Part shown: positions 37,621 to 49,100 of the stretch, piece by piece
Layout: every line of letters begins with the position of its first letter
How positions within the stretch are numbered: the stretch's first letter is position 1
Assembly (NCBI GenBank): GCA_016709545.1
Contig: JADJMO010000002.1
Location: forward strand, 1-64,000
Direction: 5' to 3'
From: Myxococcales bacterium
GTDB lineage: Bacteria > Myxococcota_A > Polyangia > Polyangiales > JADJMO01
Length of the DNA: 64,000 nt
Position numbers and translations under genes: made by a program
Notes under the pieces: model-generated
Told to the model about the DNA's origin: nothing
The model's database searches: none
Seen by the model: the letters and a program-made list of their open reading frames with translations, nothing else

Positions 37621-38951
37621 TCACGGCACCGGCGCCCCCTTGACCTTCGCGCTCACCACCTGGTGGGCCATGCGCAGCGGGAAATCCTTCTCCAGGTTCG
37701 GCTCGTGGGCCACCGCGGGCGGCGTCACCTTCGGCTTGGTGTCCAGTGTCCCCGCCGCGTTCGGGAGCGGCTTGCCCGCCTCCGGCGGAAGCGCGTTCGG
37801 CAGGTCCTTCTCCTTCAGGAACGGCAGCGGCTTGTCGTCCAGCGCGCGCGTCGCCTCCACCACCAGATCCGGCTCCACGCCCTGCGCCTGGATCGCGCGG
37901 CCGTTCGGCGTGTAGTACCGCGCCGTCGTCAGCTTGAGCCCGCCGCCGCCCGGCAGCTCGATCAGCGACTGCACGCTGCCCTTGCCGTAGGTCGTGGTGC
38001 CCACGATCGTCGCGCGCTTGTGGTCCTGCAGCGCGCCCGCGAGCAGCTCCGCCGCGCTCGCGCTCCCGTCGTCCACCAGCACCGCGAGCTTCGGCTCCAC
38101 CAGCGCGCCGCCCGCCGAAGCCTTCGCCTCCTCGAGCGTCTTCCCGCCCTGGCCCTTCATCGAGAAGATGACGCCCTTGTCGAGGAACTCGTCCGCGACC
38201 AGCACCGCCTGCTTCACGAGGCCGCCGGGGTTGCGGCGGAGGTCGAGCACCACGCCGGCGATCTTGCCGCCGATCTTCGCCTTCAGCTTCGTCACCGTCT
38301 CGAGCAGCTCGGCGTGGGTCGTCTCCTGGAACTGCACGAGGCGCAGGTAGACGATGTTCCCGGGCAGCACGTGGCCGCGCACGCTCGGCACGTGGATCTC
38401 GGCGCGCACGAGCGGCACCTTGTAGACCTTGCCGTCGCTCGGCCTCCGTATCGTGAGCTCCACCTTGGTGCCTGGCTTGCCGCGCATGCGGCGCACGGAC
38501 TTCTCGACCGAGATGCCCTTGGCGTCGTCGCCGTCGATGGCGACGATCTCGTCGCCCGGCTTGAGGCCGGCCTTCTCCGCGGGGCCCCCTCGATGGGGGC
38601 GATGATCGTGAGGTACTCGCCACGGCCGTCGACCTCGAGGCCCACGCCGCCGAACGTGCCGTTGGTCTCGGCGAGGAAGTCCGCGTACTCCTTCGGCGTG
38701 TAGAACTCCGAGTGCGGATCGAGCTCCGAGACGAGCCCCTTGATCGCGCCGGCGAGCAGGCGGTCGCGGTCGACCGGATCGACGTAGCGGTTCTCGACCT
38801 GCACGAGCACCTTCGCGAGGTGCTCCATGGTGGCGTGGGGCGGCTCGTTGGCCTTGTCGGCGTGGGCGAGCTTCGGGGTGACGAGCGAGTGCCCGAGCCA
38901 GCCGAGGGAGAACGAGGCGACGACCGGGAGGGCCCAGCGACGAAGGCGCAT
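37621..38951 (-). CDS. ctpA: CtpA-type carboxy-terminal processing protease, S41 family, one frameshift
   Basis: A periplasmic serine protease that cuts near protein C termini. The signal sequence MRLRRWALPVVASFSLGWLG (ATG 38951) is followed by VENRYVDPVDRDRLLAGAIK and SELDPHSEFYTPKEYADFLA, a PDZ domain (GPAEKAGLKPGDEIVAIDGD), and the catalytic core LDLRRNPGGLVKQAVLVADE, DDGSASAAELLAGALQDH (nucleophile Ser) and TTTYGKGSVQSLIELPGGGG (general-base Lys). A Pro/Lys-rich tail ends the protein. One G is missing in a G run near 38590, which shifts frame between the N-terminal and PDZ parts. A sequence error is likely since everything else is conserved. It is divergent from spoVR, 68 bases between starts. 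Confidence 0.85.
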
Positions 38952-39019
38952 CGAGCGATCCTCGTCGGCGGGAGGCCTTTTGGGAAGCCCCGGTTTCGGG
39001 TGCGGTATGCTGTCTGCCA

Positions 39020-40579
39020 ATGGCGAGCCCCTCTGCCCTCAAGACCTCGATCCCCGGCTACCTCCGCCGTGAGCAGGAGCGCATCGAGGTGATCGCCCGC
39101 GAGCAAGGGCTCGACTTCTTCCCGATCGTCTGCGAGATGCTGGCCTACGACCAGATGAACGAGGTGGCCGCGTTCGGGGGTTTCCCCCAGCGCTACCCGC
39201 ACTGGCGCTTCGGCATGGAGTACGAGCAGCTCAGCAAGAGCTACGAGTACGGCCTCAGCAAGATCTACGAGATGGTGATCAACAACAACCCCTCGTTCGC
39301 GTACTTGCTCGAGGGGAACTCGCTGGTCGACCAGAAGATGGTCATGTGCCACGTGTGCGGGCACGTCGACTTCTTCAAGAACAACTTCGTGTTCCGCGCG
39401 ACCGACCTCGACGCGCGCGGCCAGGTCGTGCAGCCCACGCGGCAGCCGGGCCACTACGACCCGAACCGCAAGTGGATCGACAAGATGGCCAACCACGGGT
39501 CGCGCATCAGCCGCCACATGGCGCGGCACGGCGTCGACAAGGTGGAGCCGTTCCTCGACTCGTGCCTCTCGCTCGAGAACCTCATCGATCCGTACGACCC
39601 GTTCAAGGCCCGCGCGCCGATCGCCGACGCCGACGAGGAGGAGAAGGTCCAGGAGGTCCCGCGGCTGCGCGCCAAGGGCTACATGGACAAGTTCATCAAC
39701 CCCGACGAGTACATCGACGAGCAGCGCAAGAAGCTCGAGGCCGAGCGCGACAAGCCCAAGAAGCACCCCGAGCAGCCCGAGCGCGACGTGCTGCGGTTCC
39801 TGCTCGACAACGCGCCGCTCGAGCGCTGGGAGCGCGACTGCCTCGAGGTGATCCGCGAGGAGGCCTACTACTTCGTCCCCCAGATGCAGACCAAGATTCT
39901 CAACGAGGGCTGGGCGAGCTACTGGCACTCCAAGCTGATGACCACCAAGGTGGCCGACGCCTCGGAGATCCTCGACTACGCCGAGCGCAACGCGGGGGTC
40001 ATGGCCACCTCGGGCGGCCGGCTCAACCCGTACAAGCTCGGGGTCGAGCTCCTGCGCGACGTCCAGGAGCGGTGGGACCGCGGGATGTTCGGCAAGGACT
40101 GGGAAGAGTGCGACGACATGCGGGCCAAGCAGCACTGGGACCTGCGGCTCGGCCTCGGCATGAAGAAGCTCCTCGAGGTGCGCTCGCTCTACAACGACGT
40201 CACCTTCCTCGACGAGTTCCTCACGCCGGAGTTCGCCATCCGCCACAAGCTGTTCGCCTTCGAGTGGAACGGGCGCAACGACCGCTACGAGATCGCGACG
40301 CGCGAGTTCAAGCAGGTCAAGGAGAAGCTCCTCTTCCAGCTCACCAACTTCGGCAACCCGTTCATCTACGTCGAGGACGCCAACCACGAGAACCGCGGCG
40401 AGCTCCTGCTCGCCCACAAGCACTCGGGGATCGATCTGCGCGCCGACTACGCGAAGGAGGTGCTCGCCGCGCTGGTGCGCGTGTGGAAGCGCCCGGTGTG
40501 CCTCTCCACCAAGGTGGAGGACAAGCCCGTGATGCTCCGCTTCGACGGCAAGGAGCACTCGAGCAAGTCGCTCAAGTGA
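39020..40579 (+). CDS. SpoVR family protein
   Basis: A 519-residue cytoplasmic protein of the SpoVR family (PF04293), named from Bacillus spore-cortex work but widespread in non-sporing bacteria. Conserved parts are GLDFFPIVCEMLAYDQMNEV, AAFGGFPQRYPHWRFGMEYE, MVINNNPSFAYLLEGNS, CHVCGHVDFFKNNFVF and MQTKILNEGWASYWHSKLM. The biochemical role is not settled. In many proteobacteria the gene sits with prkA and yeaH; neither is present here, where ctpA is divergent and a small lipoprotein gene follows. Intact over the whole length. Start is ATG 39020, which matches the family. Confidence 0.92.
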   Translation: MASPSALKTSIPGYLRREQERIEVIAREQGLDFFPIVCEMLAYDQMNEVAAFGGFPQRYPHWRFGMEYEQLSKSYEYGLSKIYEMVINNNPSFAYLLEGNSLVDQKMVMCHVCGHVDFFKNNFVFRATDLDARGQVVQPTRQPGHYDPNRKWIDKMANHGSRISRHMARHGVDKVEPFLDSCLSLENLIDPYDPFKARAPIADADEEEKVQEVPRLRAKGYMDKFINPDEYIDEQRKKLEAERDKPKKHPEQPERDVLRFLLDNAPLERWERDCLEVIREEAYYFVPQMQTKILNEGWASYWHSKLMTTKVADASEILDYAERNAGVMATSGGRLNPYKLGVELLRDVQERWDRGMFGKDWEECDDMRAKQHWDLRLGLGMKKLLEVRSLYNDVTFLDEFLTPEFAIRHKLFAFEWNGRNDRYEIATREFKQVKEKLLFQLTNFGNPFIYVEDANHENRGELLLAHKHSGIDLRADYAKEVLAALVRVWKRPVCLSTKVEDKPVMLRFDGKEHSSKSLK

Positions 40580-40590
40580 CGTAGAGGCTC

Positions 40591-41109
40591 ATGCCGTCGA
40601 TGCTCGGACGCGCGCTGCTCCTGGCGTTGGCCTCGTGCGTCCCGGAGCGCCCACCCGCTCCGATCGCGCCCGCGGCGGAGTGCACACCGAGCGCGGCCAC
40701 GATCGTCGAGGTCGGCTGCACGGACCTCTGCCTGGGAGCGCCGCCTCGCCGCGCGGTCGCTTGTCTGAAGGACGACTTCGGCGACGTGAAGGGCTTGTGG
40801 CTGCCACGCAAGCTCACCGCCCACCTCGAGGGCGTCGAGGCGTTGTCGATCCCCGTGGCGTTCGGTCCAGTCGACCCACCGATGGCGGGTGACTTCTCGA
40901 TCGTGCGCCTCGAGCCCCGCTTCGACGCGAAGGGCACGCATCTCGTCCTCATGGAAGATCCGAAGAAGTCCTGCGCCCTCGCCCGGGCGAGCACGGACCA
41001 CGACTACGCGAAGGAGGCCGACTACCGGCGGGCCGTCGACGAGGTGTGCGCGGCGCGCGGTAGGCGCGTGTACCGCGACGGCAAGTTCGTCCGCGACGAC
41101 GGTTTGTGA
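40591..41109 (+). CDS. Hypothetical lipoprotein, 172 aa
   Basis: An exported protein with the signal MPSMLGRALLLALASC, a lipobox of the L-A-S-C type. The mature part opens Pro/Ala-rich, then has CTPSAATIVEVGCTDLCLGA and later LEPRFDAKGTHLVLMEDPKK and a basic C terminus (RGRRVYRDGKFVRDDG). No family recognised. It follows spoVR by 11 bases on the same strand and converges with recD, whose stop lies 4 bases beyond its own. Confidence 0.6.
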   Translation: MPSMLGRALLLALASCVPERPPAPIAPAAECTPSAATIVEVGCTDLCLGAPPRRAVACLKDDFGDVKGLWLPRKLTAHLEGVEALSIPVAFGPVDPPMAGDFSIVRLEPRFDAKGTHLVLMEDPKKSCALARASTDHDYAKEADYRRAVDEVCAARGRRVYRDGKFVRDDGL

Positions 41110-41113
41110 GGCC

Positions 41114-42910
41114 TCAGGTCTCGCCCCACAGCAGGGCCGGCAGCGCCGAGGCGCGCTCGATCGTGCGCGACAGCGCCGCCCTCAGCACCGCCTCGTCGCC
41201 GAGGATGCGCACCGAGACGCGCGCGCGGGTGACCGCCGTGTAGATCAGCTCGCGCGTCAGGATCGACGAGGGCCGCTCCGGCAGCACCAGCACCACGTCG
41301 TCCACCTGCGAGCCCTGCGCCTTGTGCACCGTCATCGCGAACGGCGCCTCGTGCGGCGGCAGGCGCGAGGCCTCGAGTCGCTCCACCTCCTCGCCGCCGA
41401 GGAAATACGCGCGCTCGCCGAGCACCACGCCGATGTCGCCGTTCCAGCGGCCGACCTCGGGCGCGTTCTCCGTGATCAGCACCGGCCGCGTGCCGCGCGC
41501 CTCCGGGAACTCGTCGTAGAGCACGCGCCCCGCGAGCTCGCGCAGCCCCTCGACGCCGCGCCGGCCCTTGCGGTGCGCCGAGAGCACGCGGAACCGCTCG
41601 AAGGCATCCAGCACCACTCGTGGCTCCGCGCCGCGCGTCGCCGCCTCGAGGAACGGCCGGTACCCCGCGCGCAGCGCCGCGCCGATCGAGGCCTCGTCCG
41701 CGCGCCCGAGGCTCACGTCAGCAATGGCAGGATCGTGCAGCAGCCGCAGCGCCTCTGCCGTGTCGCCGCGCCCGATGGCGTGGGCGAGCTGCCCGACGCC
41801 GGTGCTCGCTCCGAACCGGTAGGGGCGCGACAGCTGCACGAGGCCACCCGCGAACGGCGGCGCGGTCGCGTCCTCGAGGCCGATGACCGCGAACATGTCG
41901 TCGATCTCGCGGATGCGCGCGGCGAGCTCCGTCGGCAGCCGCATGCCACGCGGCCCCGTGCCGCTCACGAGGTCGGCGAGCGCCGAGCCGGCCTCGACGC
42001 TGGCGAGCTGGTGGCGGTCGCCGAGCAGGATCAGGCGCGCGTCGGGGCGCACCGCGTCGACCAGCTTGGCGAGCATCGCGAGGTCGATCATCGAGGCCTC
42101 GTCGACCACCACGATCTCGTGCGGCAGCGGGTGCGCGGCGTCGTGCCGGAACCGCGTGGGGTTCCGCGGGTCCCACCCGAGCAGCCGGTGCAGGGTGACC
42201 GGGGTCTGCTGGCGCAGGAAGGCGCGCACGCGCGGCGGCTTGAGCTTCTCGAGGCCCTCGCCGATGGCCTGCTTCATGCGCGCCGCGGCCTTGCCGGTGG
42301 GCGCCGCGAGCGCAACGCGTGGCTGCAGGCCCGTCTCCGCGAAGTGGCGGCTCTCGAGCAGCGCGAGCAGCTTCTTGACCGTGTAGGTCTTGCCCGTGCC
42401 GGGGCCACCCGAGATCACCGTGAGCGGGCGCAGCACCGCGACGAGCGCGGCGAGTCGTTGCAGGTCCGGTTCCCCACCACGTGGCGGACCGAACAGCTGG
42501 TCGAGCTGCTTGTGGAGCGCCGCGGCGTCCGGGACCATCGTCGTCTTCGCGCGCGCGACGAACGCGGACGCGATGCGGGCCTGGTAGGCGTGGTAGCGCC
42601 GCGTGACGACGAGCCCACCCACGTGCACGAACGGTCGATCCTCGCCGACCAGCGCGCACGCCGCGGTGCGCGCGTGCCACGCCGCGCGATCGGCGGGCCA
42701 CGCGAGCGGCAGCTCGCTGTCCACGGCGACCGTGCCCAGATCCACCCCGACGTGCCCGACCCGCGGCGCGCGCACCGCGAACGCGAGGCCGAGCTGGACG
42801 TCGTCGTCGACCAGCCCCACCGCCGCGGCGAGGCGCTCGACGACGTGGACCTCGAGCGGGCCGAGCACGCCCGCCTCGACGAAGCTCTTCGCCCGGACGC
42901 GCAGGGTCAT
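41114..42910 (-). CDS. recD: RecD, exonuclease V alpha subunit
   Basis: The 5'-to-3' helicase subunit of RecBCD, 598 residues. Walker A is VISGGPGTGKTYTVKKLLAL (about residues 155-175), Walker B and neighbours are IVVVDEASMIDLAMLAKLVD, then LILLGDRHQLASVEAGSALA, FAMTVHKAQGSQVDDVVLVL and the last helicase motif LIYTAVTRARVSVRI. The N-terminal 130 residues are the RecB-contacting domain. ATG 42910 overlaps the recB stop (ATGA), which decides the start. Third gene of the recC-recB-recD operon. It ends 4 bases from the convergent lipoprotein gene. Confidence 0.93.
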   Translation of the reverse strand: MTLRVRAKSFVEAGVLGPLEVHVVERLAAAVGLVDDDVQLGLAFAVRAPRVGHVGVDLGTVAVDSELPLAWPADRAAWHARTAACALVGEDRPFVHVGGLVVTRRYHAYQARIASAFVARAKTTMVPDAAALHKQLDQLFGPPRGGEPDLQRLAALVAVLRPLTVISGGPGTGKTYTVKKLLALLESRHFAETGLQPRVALAAPTGKAAARMKQAIGEGLEKLKPPRVRAFLRQQTPVTLHRLLGWDPRNPTRFRHDAAHPLPHEIVVVDEASMIDLAMLAKLVDAVRPDARLILLGDRHQLASVEAGSALADLVSGTGPRGMRLPTELAARIREIDDMFAVIGLEDATAPPFAGGLVQLSRPYRFGASTGVGQLAHAIGRGDTAEALRLLHDPAIADVSLGRADEASIGAALRAGYRPFLEAATRGAEPRVVLDAFERFRVLSAHRKGRRGVEGLRELAGRVLYDEFPEARGTRPVLITENAPEVGRWNGDIGVVLGERAYFLGGEEVERLEASRLPPHEAPFAMTVHKAQGSQVDDVVLVLPERPSSILTRELIYTAVTRARVSVRILGDEAVLRAALSRTIERASALPALLWGET

Positions 42911-45900
42911 GGCGTCGCCTCGAGCGCGCGGGACATGGCCTCGATCGTCGCGGCGGAGGGCGCGTCGAAGAACACGCCGTGCCCCTCCGGCGTCGCGGGA
43001 CCGACCATGCCGCGCAGGAACAGGTAGAGCGCGCCACCCACGTGGCGCTCGTACCGGTAGTCGGGGACCCGCGTCGCGAGCCACCGGTGCAGCGCGACCA
43101 GATAGAGGTGCGCCTGCAGATGGTAGTGGTGCTTCTCCATCTCGCCGCGCATGCCGGCCGGCCCGTAGTGCGCCACCGTCGAGCGCAGCACGCCGTCCTT
43201 GCGGGTGCCGAGGCGGTTGGTCTTGTAGTCCACCACGTAGTAGCGGCCGTCGACGCGCAGCACGAGGTCGATGCTGCCGGTGAGGAACCCGGCGAGCCGG
43301 TGGATGTCGAGGCGCTCGAGCGCGGCGCGGTAGCCCCCGAGCTCCTCGCGCGCGAGCATCGGCGCCAGCAACCTTCGCCCGTCGGCGGCGCTCGCCTCGC
43401 TCTGGAACGCGTCGCCGCCCGCGACGGGGAGGTCGAAGCGCAGCTCGTCGAGGCGGTCGGTCTCGGCCACCGTGGCGAGGCTCGTCCCGAGTGGCCCGAG
43501 CGGCGTCGCCAGCGCCGTCGGGAGCTCGCGCGCGAGCAGGGACCACGCGTCGGGATCGCCGAGTCCGGCGATGCGCCCGTGGTGGGCGACGAGGGCTTCG
43601 AGGTCGCGCTGGGGCACCACCCGCTCCCGGAGCGACCGGAACTCGAGGTGCTCGAGCACCTTGTGCACGAGCTTGCCCGCCTCCGCCCCCGCCGGGAACG
43701 CCGCGAGCGGCGCGTCGGGGCCCACCACCTCGATCGCGGCCTCGGTGTCCGCGCCGTCCCAGTCCTCGCCGAGCTCCTCGGCGGGCAGCTCGGGGCCCCG
43801 CGTGAGCGCGGTGTAGCTCACGCGGCCCCACCGCTTGTCGAACCGCTCGCGCGCGAACGTGCGCACCACGAGCTCCGGGGCGAGCGGGCCGCGCAGGCCG
43901 CGGTAGCGCGTGCGGTCGGCGACCGGCAGATCGCGCACGGCGATCGCGCCCTCGCTGCGCTCGGCGAGGTCTTCGAGGTCGGCGTGCAGGCGGATCGCCT
44001 CGACGCGGTCGATCTTGCGCACGCGGTCGCCGTGCAGGAGCGCGGCGATCGGCGAGCCCTCGAGCCCCTTGAACGGGCCCGTCATCAGGACGGTGGCGTG
44101 CTTCGCGCGCGTGAGCGCCACGTAGGCGAGGCGCAGGGCCTCCTGGCGCGCCTCGCGCGTGGCCTCGACGAGCCCCGGATCGCCGGCCTTCCGACCGGTG
44201 CGCACGTCGACGACCGTGTGGCCGCTCGGGTCGTGGTAGCGGAGCCGGCTCCGCTCGGGCTGCGTGATGGTGGCCGCGTCCCACAGGTAGGGCAGCACGA
44301 CGATCGGGTACTGGAGCCCCTTGCTCACGTGCAGCGTCACGACCTGCACCGCCTCGGCGTCCGATTCGAGCCGCACGTGGGTGGCCTCGGGGTCGTCCTC
44401 GTCGCCGGCCCGCTGCGCGCGGAGCCAGGCGAGCAGCCCCGAGGTGCCGAGGTGGCGCTCGAGCGAGGCCGCGTGCAGGAGCTCGACGAGGTGGCGCAGG
44501 TCGGTGACGCGCCGCTCGCCGTCGGGCAGCGCGACGAGCCGCTTGATGGCGCCCTGGTCCTCGATGGCGCGCAGGAACGTGCGCGCGAAGCCCTCGCGCG
44601 GCATCGCGTCGGCCCAGCTCGTGACGCGCGCGACGAGCGCGCCGAACCCCTCGCCGCCCTCGAGCACCTGCGCGGCGGTCCACCCGAAGAGCGGCGTGAG
44701 GGCGAGCGCGCGCACCGCGGGCTCGCGGCCCCGCGTGTCCATGGCGACCAGGAACCGCTCGAGCGACCGCGCCTCGTCGGACTGGCACACGCTGCCCGAC
44801 TGCCCGAGGATCGCGGGCAGACCGCGCGCCAGGAGGGCGCGGTGCACCGCCTTGGCCTGCCGGTTCTTGCGCACCAGCACCGCGACGTCGCGCGGGGCGA
44901 CGGGTCGGCCCTCGATCGTCGCGCCGCTGTGGAGGATGCGCACGACCTCGGCCGCGCAGAGCTCGGGGAGCTTGGCCCACGCGGTGGTCTTGTCGAGTTG
45001 TGGCTCGCCCTCCTCGCGCGCGTCGAACGAGCGGCGGTCCACCCAGCCGAGGGTCAGCGCGGGCATCCCCGAGAGGCGGTCGGGGTGGTGCGCGCGCACG
45101 GGGACGTAGGAGACGAAGTCGAGGTCGAACACGCCCGGGCGCTCGAACACGGCGTTGATCGCGCGCACGTACGAGGCGTCGGAGCGGAAGTTCTCCTCCA
45201 TCGTGGCGCGCGTGTCGGCGGTCTCGGCGGCGAGGCGGTAGACGTGCACGTCGGCGCCGCGGAACGCGTAGATCGCCTGCTTCGGGTCGCCGATCAGGAA
45301 CAGGATCGCGGTGCGCGCGAACACCGCGGAGAAGATCTTCCACTGGGCGGCGTCGGTGTCCTGGAACTCGTCGACCAGCGCCGCGCGGTAGCGGCCGCGG
45401 AGGGCCGTGGCGAGCGTCGGACCCGTGTGTGGATCGCGGAGCCGCGCCTCGAGCGTGCGCAGGAGCTCGTCGAACGAGAGCGCCGAGCGTGCCTCGAGCC
45501 TCCGCGGGAGCTCGCGCTGCACGTAGCGACAGAACTCGACGCGCAGCGCGGTGGCATCGTCGGGCGGGTCGGGGCGCACGAGCGGGTCGCCCGCGGCGAC
45601 GAGCGCGCGCGCGAGGCCGAGCAGGTCGTCGCGCGCGATGCCCGACTGCTCCTTGGCCCGCACCACCTCCTCGGGCTCGAGGTCGTGCAGCGTGCTCGCC
45701 ATCCAGTCGTCGACGATCTCCTCGAGCAGCGGCGTCGCGTCGACGAGGGCTCGGTCGATTTCGATGCCGGCCTCGAACGCGAACAGGCGCAGCGCGCCCT
45801 GGCAGAACGCGTGGATGGTGGAGATGGCCGCGGCGTCGAAGTCCTCGCGCGCGCGCTCGAGGCGGTCGATGCGCGTCGTGAGCTCCTCGACGGTGCCGGT

Positions 45901-46187
45901 CGCGAGGGCAGCGAGGACGGGATCCGTGGGAGCGGGCTCGTGGCGCGCCCGGAATTCCGCGAGCGCAGCGATGGCGACGCCGAGCCGCGCGCGCAGCCGA
46001 TCGCGAAGCTCCGCCGTGGCCGCGCGCGTGAACGTGACGCAGAGGATCTCCTCCACCCGCAGGCCGCGCTCGGCGACGAGGCGCAGGAACAGGTTGCCGA
46101 TCTGGTGCGTCTTGCCCGTGCCCGCGCTCGCCTCGACGAGGTGGACGCCGGGCTCGAGCGGCGCGAGAGCGGAGAGAACGCGCGCAT
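42907..46187 (-). CDS. recB: RecB, exonuclease V beta subunit, frameshift at the start
   Basis: The 3'-to-5' helicase and nuclease subunit of RecBCD, about 1090 residues. Walker A is LVEASAGTGKTHQIGNLFLR (about residues 15-35), followed by VTFTRAATAELRDRLRARLG, VDEFQDTDAAQWKIFSAVFA, GDPKQAIYAFRGADVHVYRL, VVTLHVSKGLQYPIVVLPYL and LRLAYVALTRAKHATVLMTG. The C-terminal nuclease domain shows SIDLVLRVDGRYYVVDYKTN with the Asp and Lys of the active site. The ATG at 46187 overlaps the recC stop (TGATG), but the next ten codons are in a different frame from the Walker A motif; two surplus bases near 46170 explain it. A start after the break would lose Walker A, so an error or a truncating mutation is implied. 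Confidence 0.88.
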
Positions 46188-49100
46188 CAGCGCCTCCCTC
46201 GCGTGGAGTGCGTGGCCCAGGCGTCGAGCAGCGGCACCCAGACCTGGTCGGCGACCTCGACGAACGACGACACGACGCGGCCCTCGGCGTCGAGGAACGG
46301 CGGGCCGTCGGGGAACAGCGCCTGCACCCACGGATCGAGCGACTCGCCGCGGCCGAACTCGTTGCCGTTCCACGCCGAGAGCGCGGCGGCGAGCGCCTTG
46401 TCCGGGCGGCCGAGGTCCTTGGCGTACGCGTGGGAGGTCTCGGGGAACGAGAGCAGCGGACGCGTGAGGCCGTGCAGGTAGAGCGACACGAGCCCTCGCA
46501 GCGTCTCGCGCGGTCCCTCGGTCACGAGCAGCATCGCGCGCTTCACCTCGCCGCCCTGGCGCCCGACGAGCTCGGCGCGGCGCAGGTCCTCGTGGCACGC
46601 CGCGAGGGCGAGCAGCCGGATCCAGGTGCGCAGGTTGCGCTTGGGCTTCTGCAGGCTCGAGTAGCGCACGTCCCACAGCGCGCCGCGCGCGACGTCGCGG
46701 ACCACGCCGAACAGGCGCACGCCCTCGAGGTCGAGCTCGATGGTGCGCGTGCTCCGCTCGGCGCTCGCGGGGACGCCCTCGGTGAGCGCGGTGGCCGTCT
46801 CGACGGCGGCGTCGAGCGCCTGCTCGCCGGGCGCCCCGGGCGGCAGGAGCCCGCGCGCGCGCGCCTCCTCGAGCATCGTCGGGCGATCGCGCCCCGCCTC
46901 GAGCCAGGCGATCACGCGCTCGCCGAGCTGGTAGCTGCCGAGCCCGTCGAGCATCACCGGCTCGCGGTCCTCGAGCGCGTCGTCGATGGCGTGCAGCGAG
47001 AGGCCGAGCCGCTCCTGCAGGAGCGTGCGCGCCGGGTCGGTGAACATCGCGATCAGCCGGTCGAGCTCCAGCGTCGCGGGGATCACCGCGGGGAGCGAGG
47101 GCCCGAACGGCGCTGCGCGGGCGGTGTCGCGCGGCGAGGGCCAGCACGAGCGCGGCCTCGCGCATGCGGGCGTCGAAGCTGCGCGCCGGCGCGGCGAACG
47201 ACTCGACGGCGAACGGCTGCAGCGGCTCCTCGAACAGCACCGTCGACTTCGCGCCCTGGACACCCGGGAACGTGGCCTCGACGGCGTCGAGCAGCTCGGC
47301 GATCGGCACGGCGGGCGGACGCCGCTCGCCGCTGTGCTCGTCGCGCCCGCTGTAGAACACGAGGAAGTGCGCGCGCGTCGAGAGGATGGCCTCGAGCAGG
47401 AGGTGGCGGTCCTCGTCGCGCGGGTCGCGGTCGCCGATGCGCGGCTTCTTCGGCAGGAGGTCGAACCCCTGGGCCGCCCGCGCCCGCGGGAACCCCGCGT
47501 CGTCGTCCATGCCGAGCAGCGCGATCACCTTGAACGGCACGCTGCGCATGGGCGCGAGGGCACAGACGGTGACGGCGCCCGTGATCGGCCGGTCGCCGCC
47601 GCGCGGGACATCGAACGAGCCCTCGAGCACGAGGGCCAGCGCGTCGAGGGTGAGCTCGGTGTCGAGGCCGGCGCTCGCGGCGTCGAGCAGCCCGAGCTCC
47701 TCGAGGACGCGCTCGCGCAGCCACGCGGTGTCGGGGCGGGTGGCGGTCAGCGCGTCGAGGGTCTCGCCGAGCGCGGTGATCCAGGCGTGCATGGTGCGCG
47801 GCGCGTGGAGGCGGGCGCGGGCGTCCTCGAGGGCCGCGACGAACGCGGCGAGCGCGCCGAACCGGAGCGCTCGCTCGCCCTCGATGGCGTCGAACGGCGC
47901 GAGCCCCTCGAACAGCCACTGGCCGTCGTCGGCCGACGTGACCCCGAGCGCGAGGCGGTCGAGGCCGAACGCGAACGTGTAGGCGCGGTCGTCGGGCTGC
48001 CCCTCGCGCGCGCGGTCCTCGGCGTCGAGCCCCCAGCGGATCCCCGAGCCGCGCACGAGCTCGCGCACGTCGGCGAGCTCCTCGGGTGCCAGGCCGAAGC
48101 GCTCGCCGACCGGCGGCAGCGCGAGCAGATCCATCACCTCGCTCGCGTGCAAGCGACCGCGCGCGAGATCGAGGGTCTGCCGCAGGGCGTCGGCGAAAGG
48201 GTTCTGACGGGTGAGCGAGCGATCGACGATCTCGACCGGGATCGCCGGGCCCCGGCGATACGGGGGCGCGCGCTCGCCGTCCTCGAGGACCGCGCGCACG
48301 AGCGGCGCGTAGCGCTCGATGTCCGGGGTCATCACGAGCACGTCGCGCGGCTCGAGGTGGCGGTGGTCCTCGAAGAGAGCGAGCAGCGCCTCGCGCAGCG
48401 CCTCGACCTGCCGGAGCGGCCCGACGCAGGCGTGCACGGAGAGCGAGTCGTCGCCCACCACGCGGCTCCGCGCGAGCTCGCCGGGGGCGCGCAGATCGAG
48501 GACGTCGGCCTGCAGCGCGCCGAGCACGGTGGCGTCGGGCGCGCGGGGGAAGGCCACCTTGCCCTCGCGGTGCCCACCGACGTCCTCGAGCACGAGCTGG
48601 AAATCGCGCGAGAGCCGGCCGAGGCCGGTGAGCAGCGGGTTCTGGCGCGAGAGCTCGGCGCGGAGCAGGGCGCCCACCTGGTCGCGATCGTCGCTCGCGA
48701 TGCGCACGCGGTCGCGCCGCGAGCGCAGATCGCCCCAGTAGAGGTCGGAGGGGCAGAACGCGTAGAGATCGACCCGGCCGCGCGCGCCGAGGCGGCTCAG
48801 GATCTCGAGGTGCAGGCGCGGCAGCGAGCTGAGCCCGAACAGGTGCAGCGCGGGGAACGGCGAAGCGGGTGCCTCGAGCGCGAGGAAGCGGGCGGCGCGG
48901 GCGGCGAGGTGGTGGGGGCCGAGGCGCGCGACCAGCGCGCGGAACAGCGCGGCCTGGAAAGGTTCGCCGTCGAGGTCGAGGAGCGTCTTGCCCTCGGTCC
49001 ACGCGGCGACCCAGTCGGGGCGTTGGTGCACGTAGCGGTCGACCACGCTCGCCATCTCGCGCGCGAACCCGAAGCGACGGCGATCGATCGGTCCGGTGGT

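Noticed and set aside
42979..46467. A 1162-residue plus-strand open frame opposite recB
   Set aside because: Antisense to clear RecB motifs; composition is Arg/Ala/Glu-rich without any domain.
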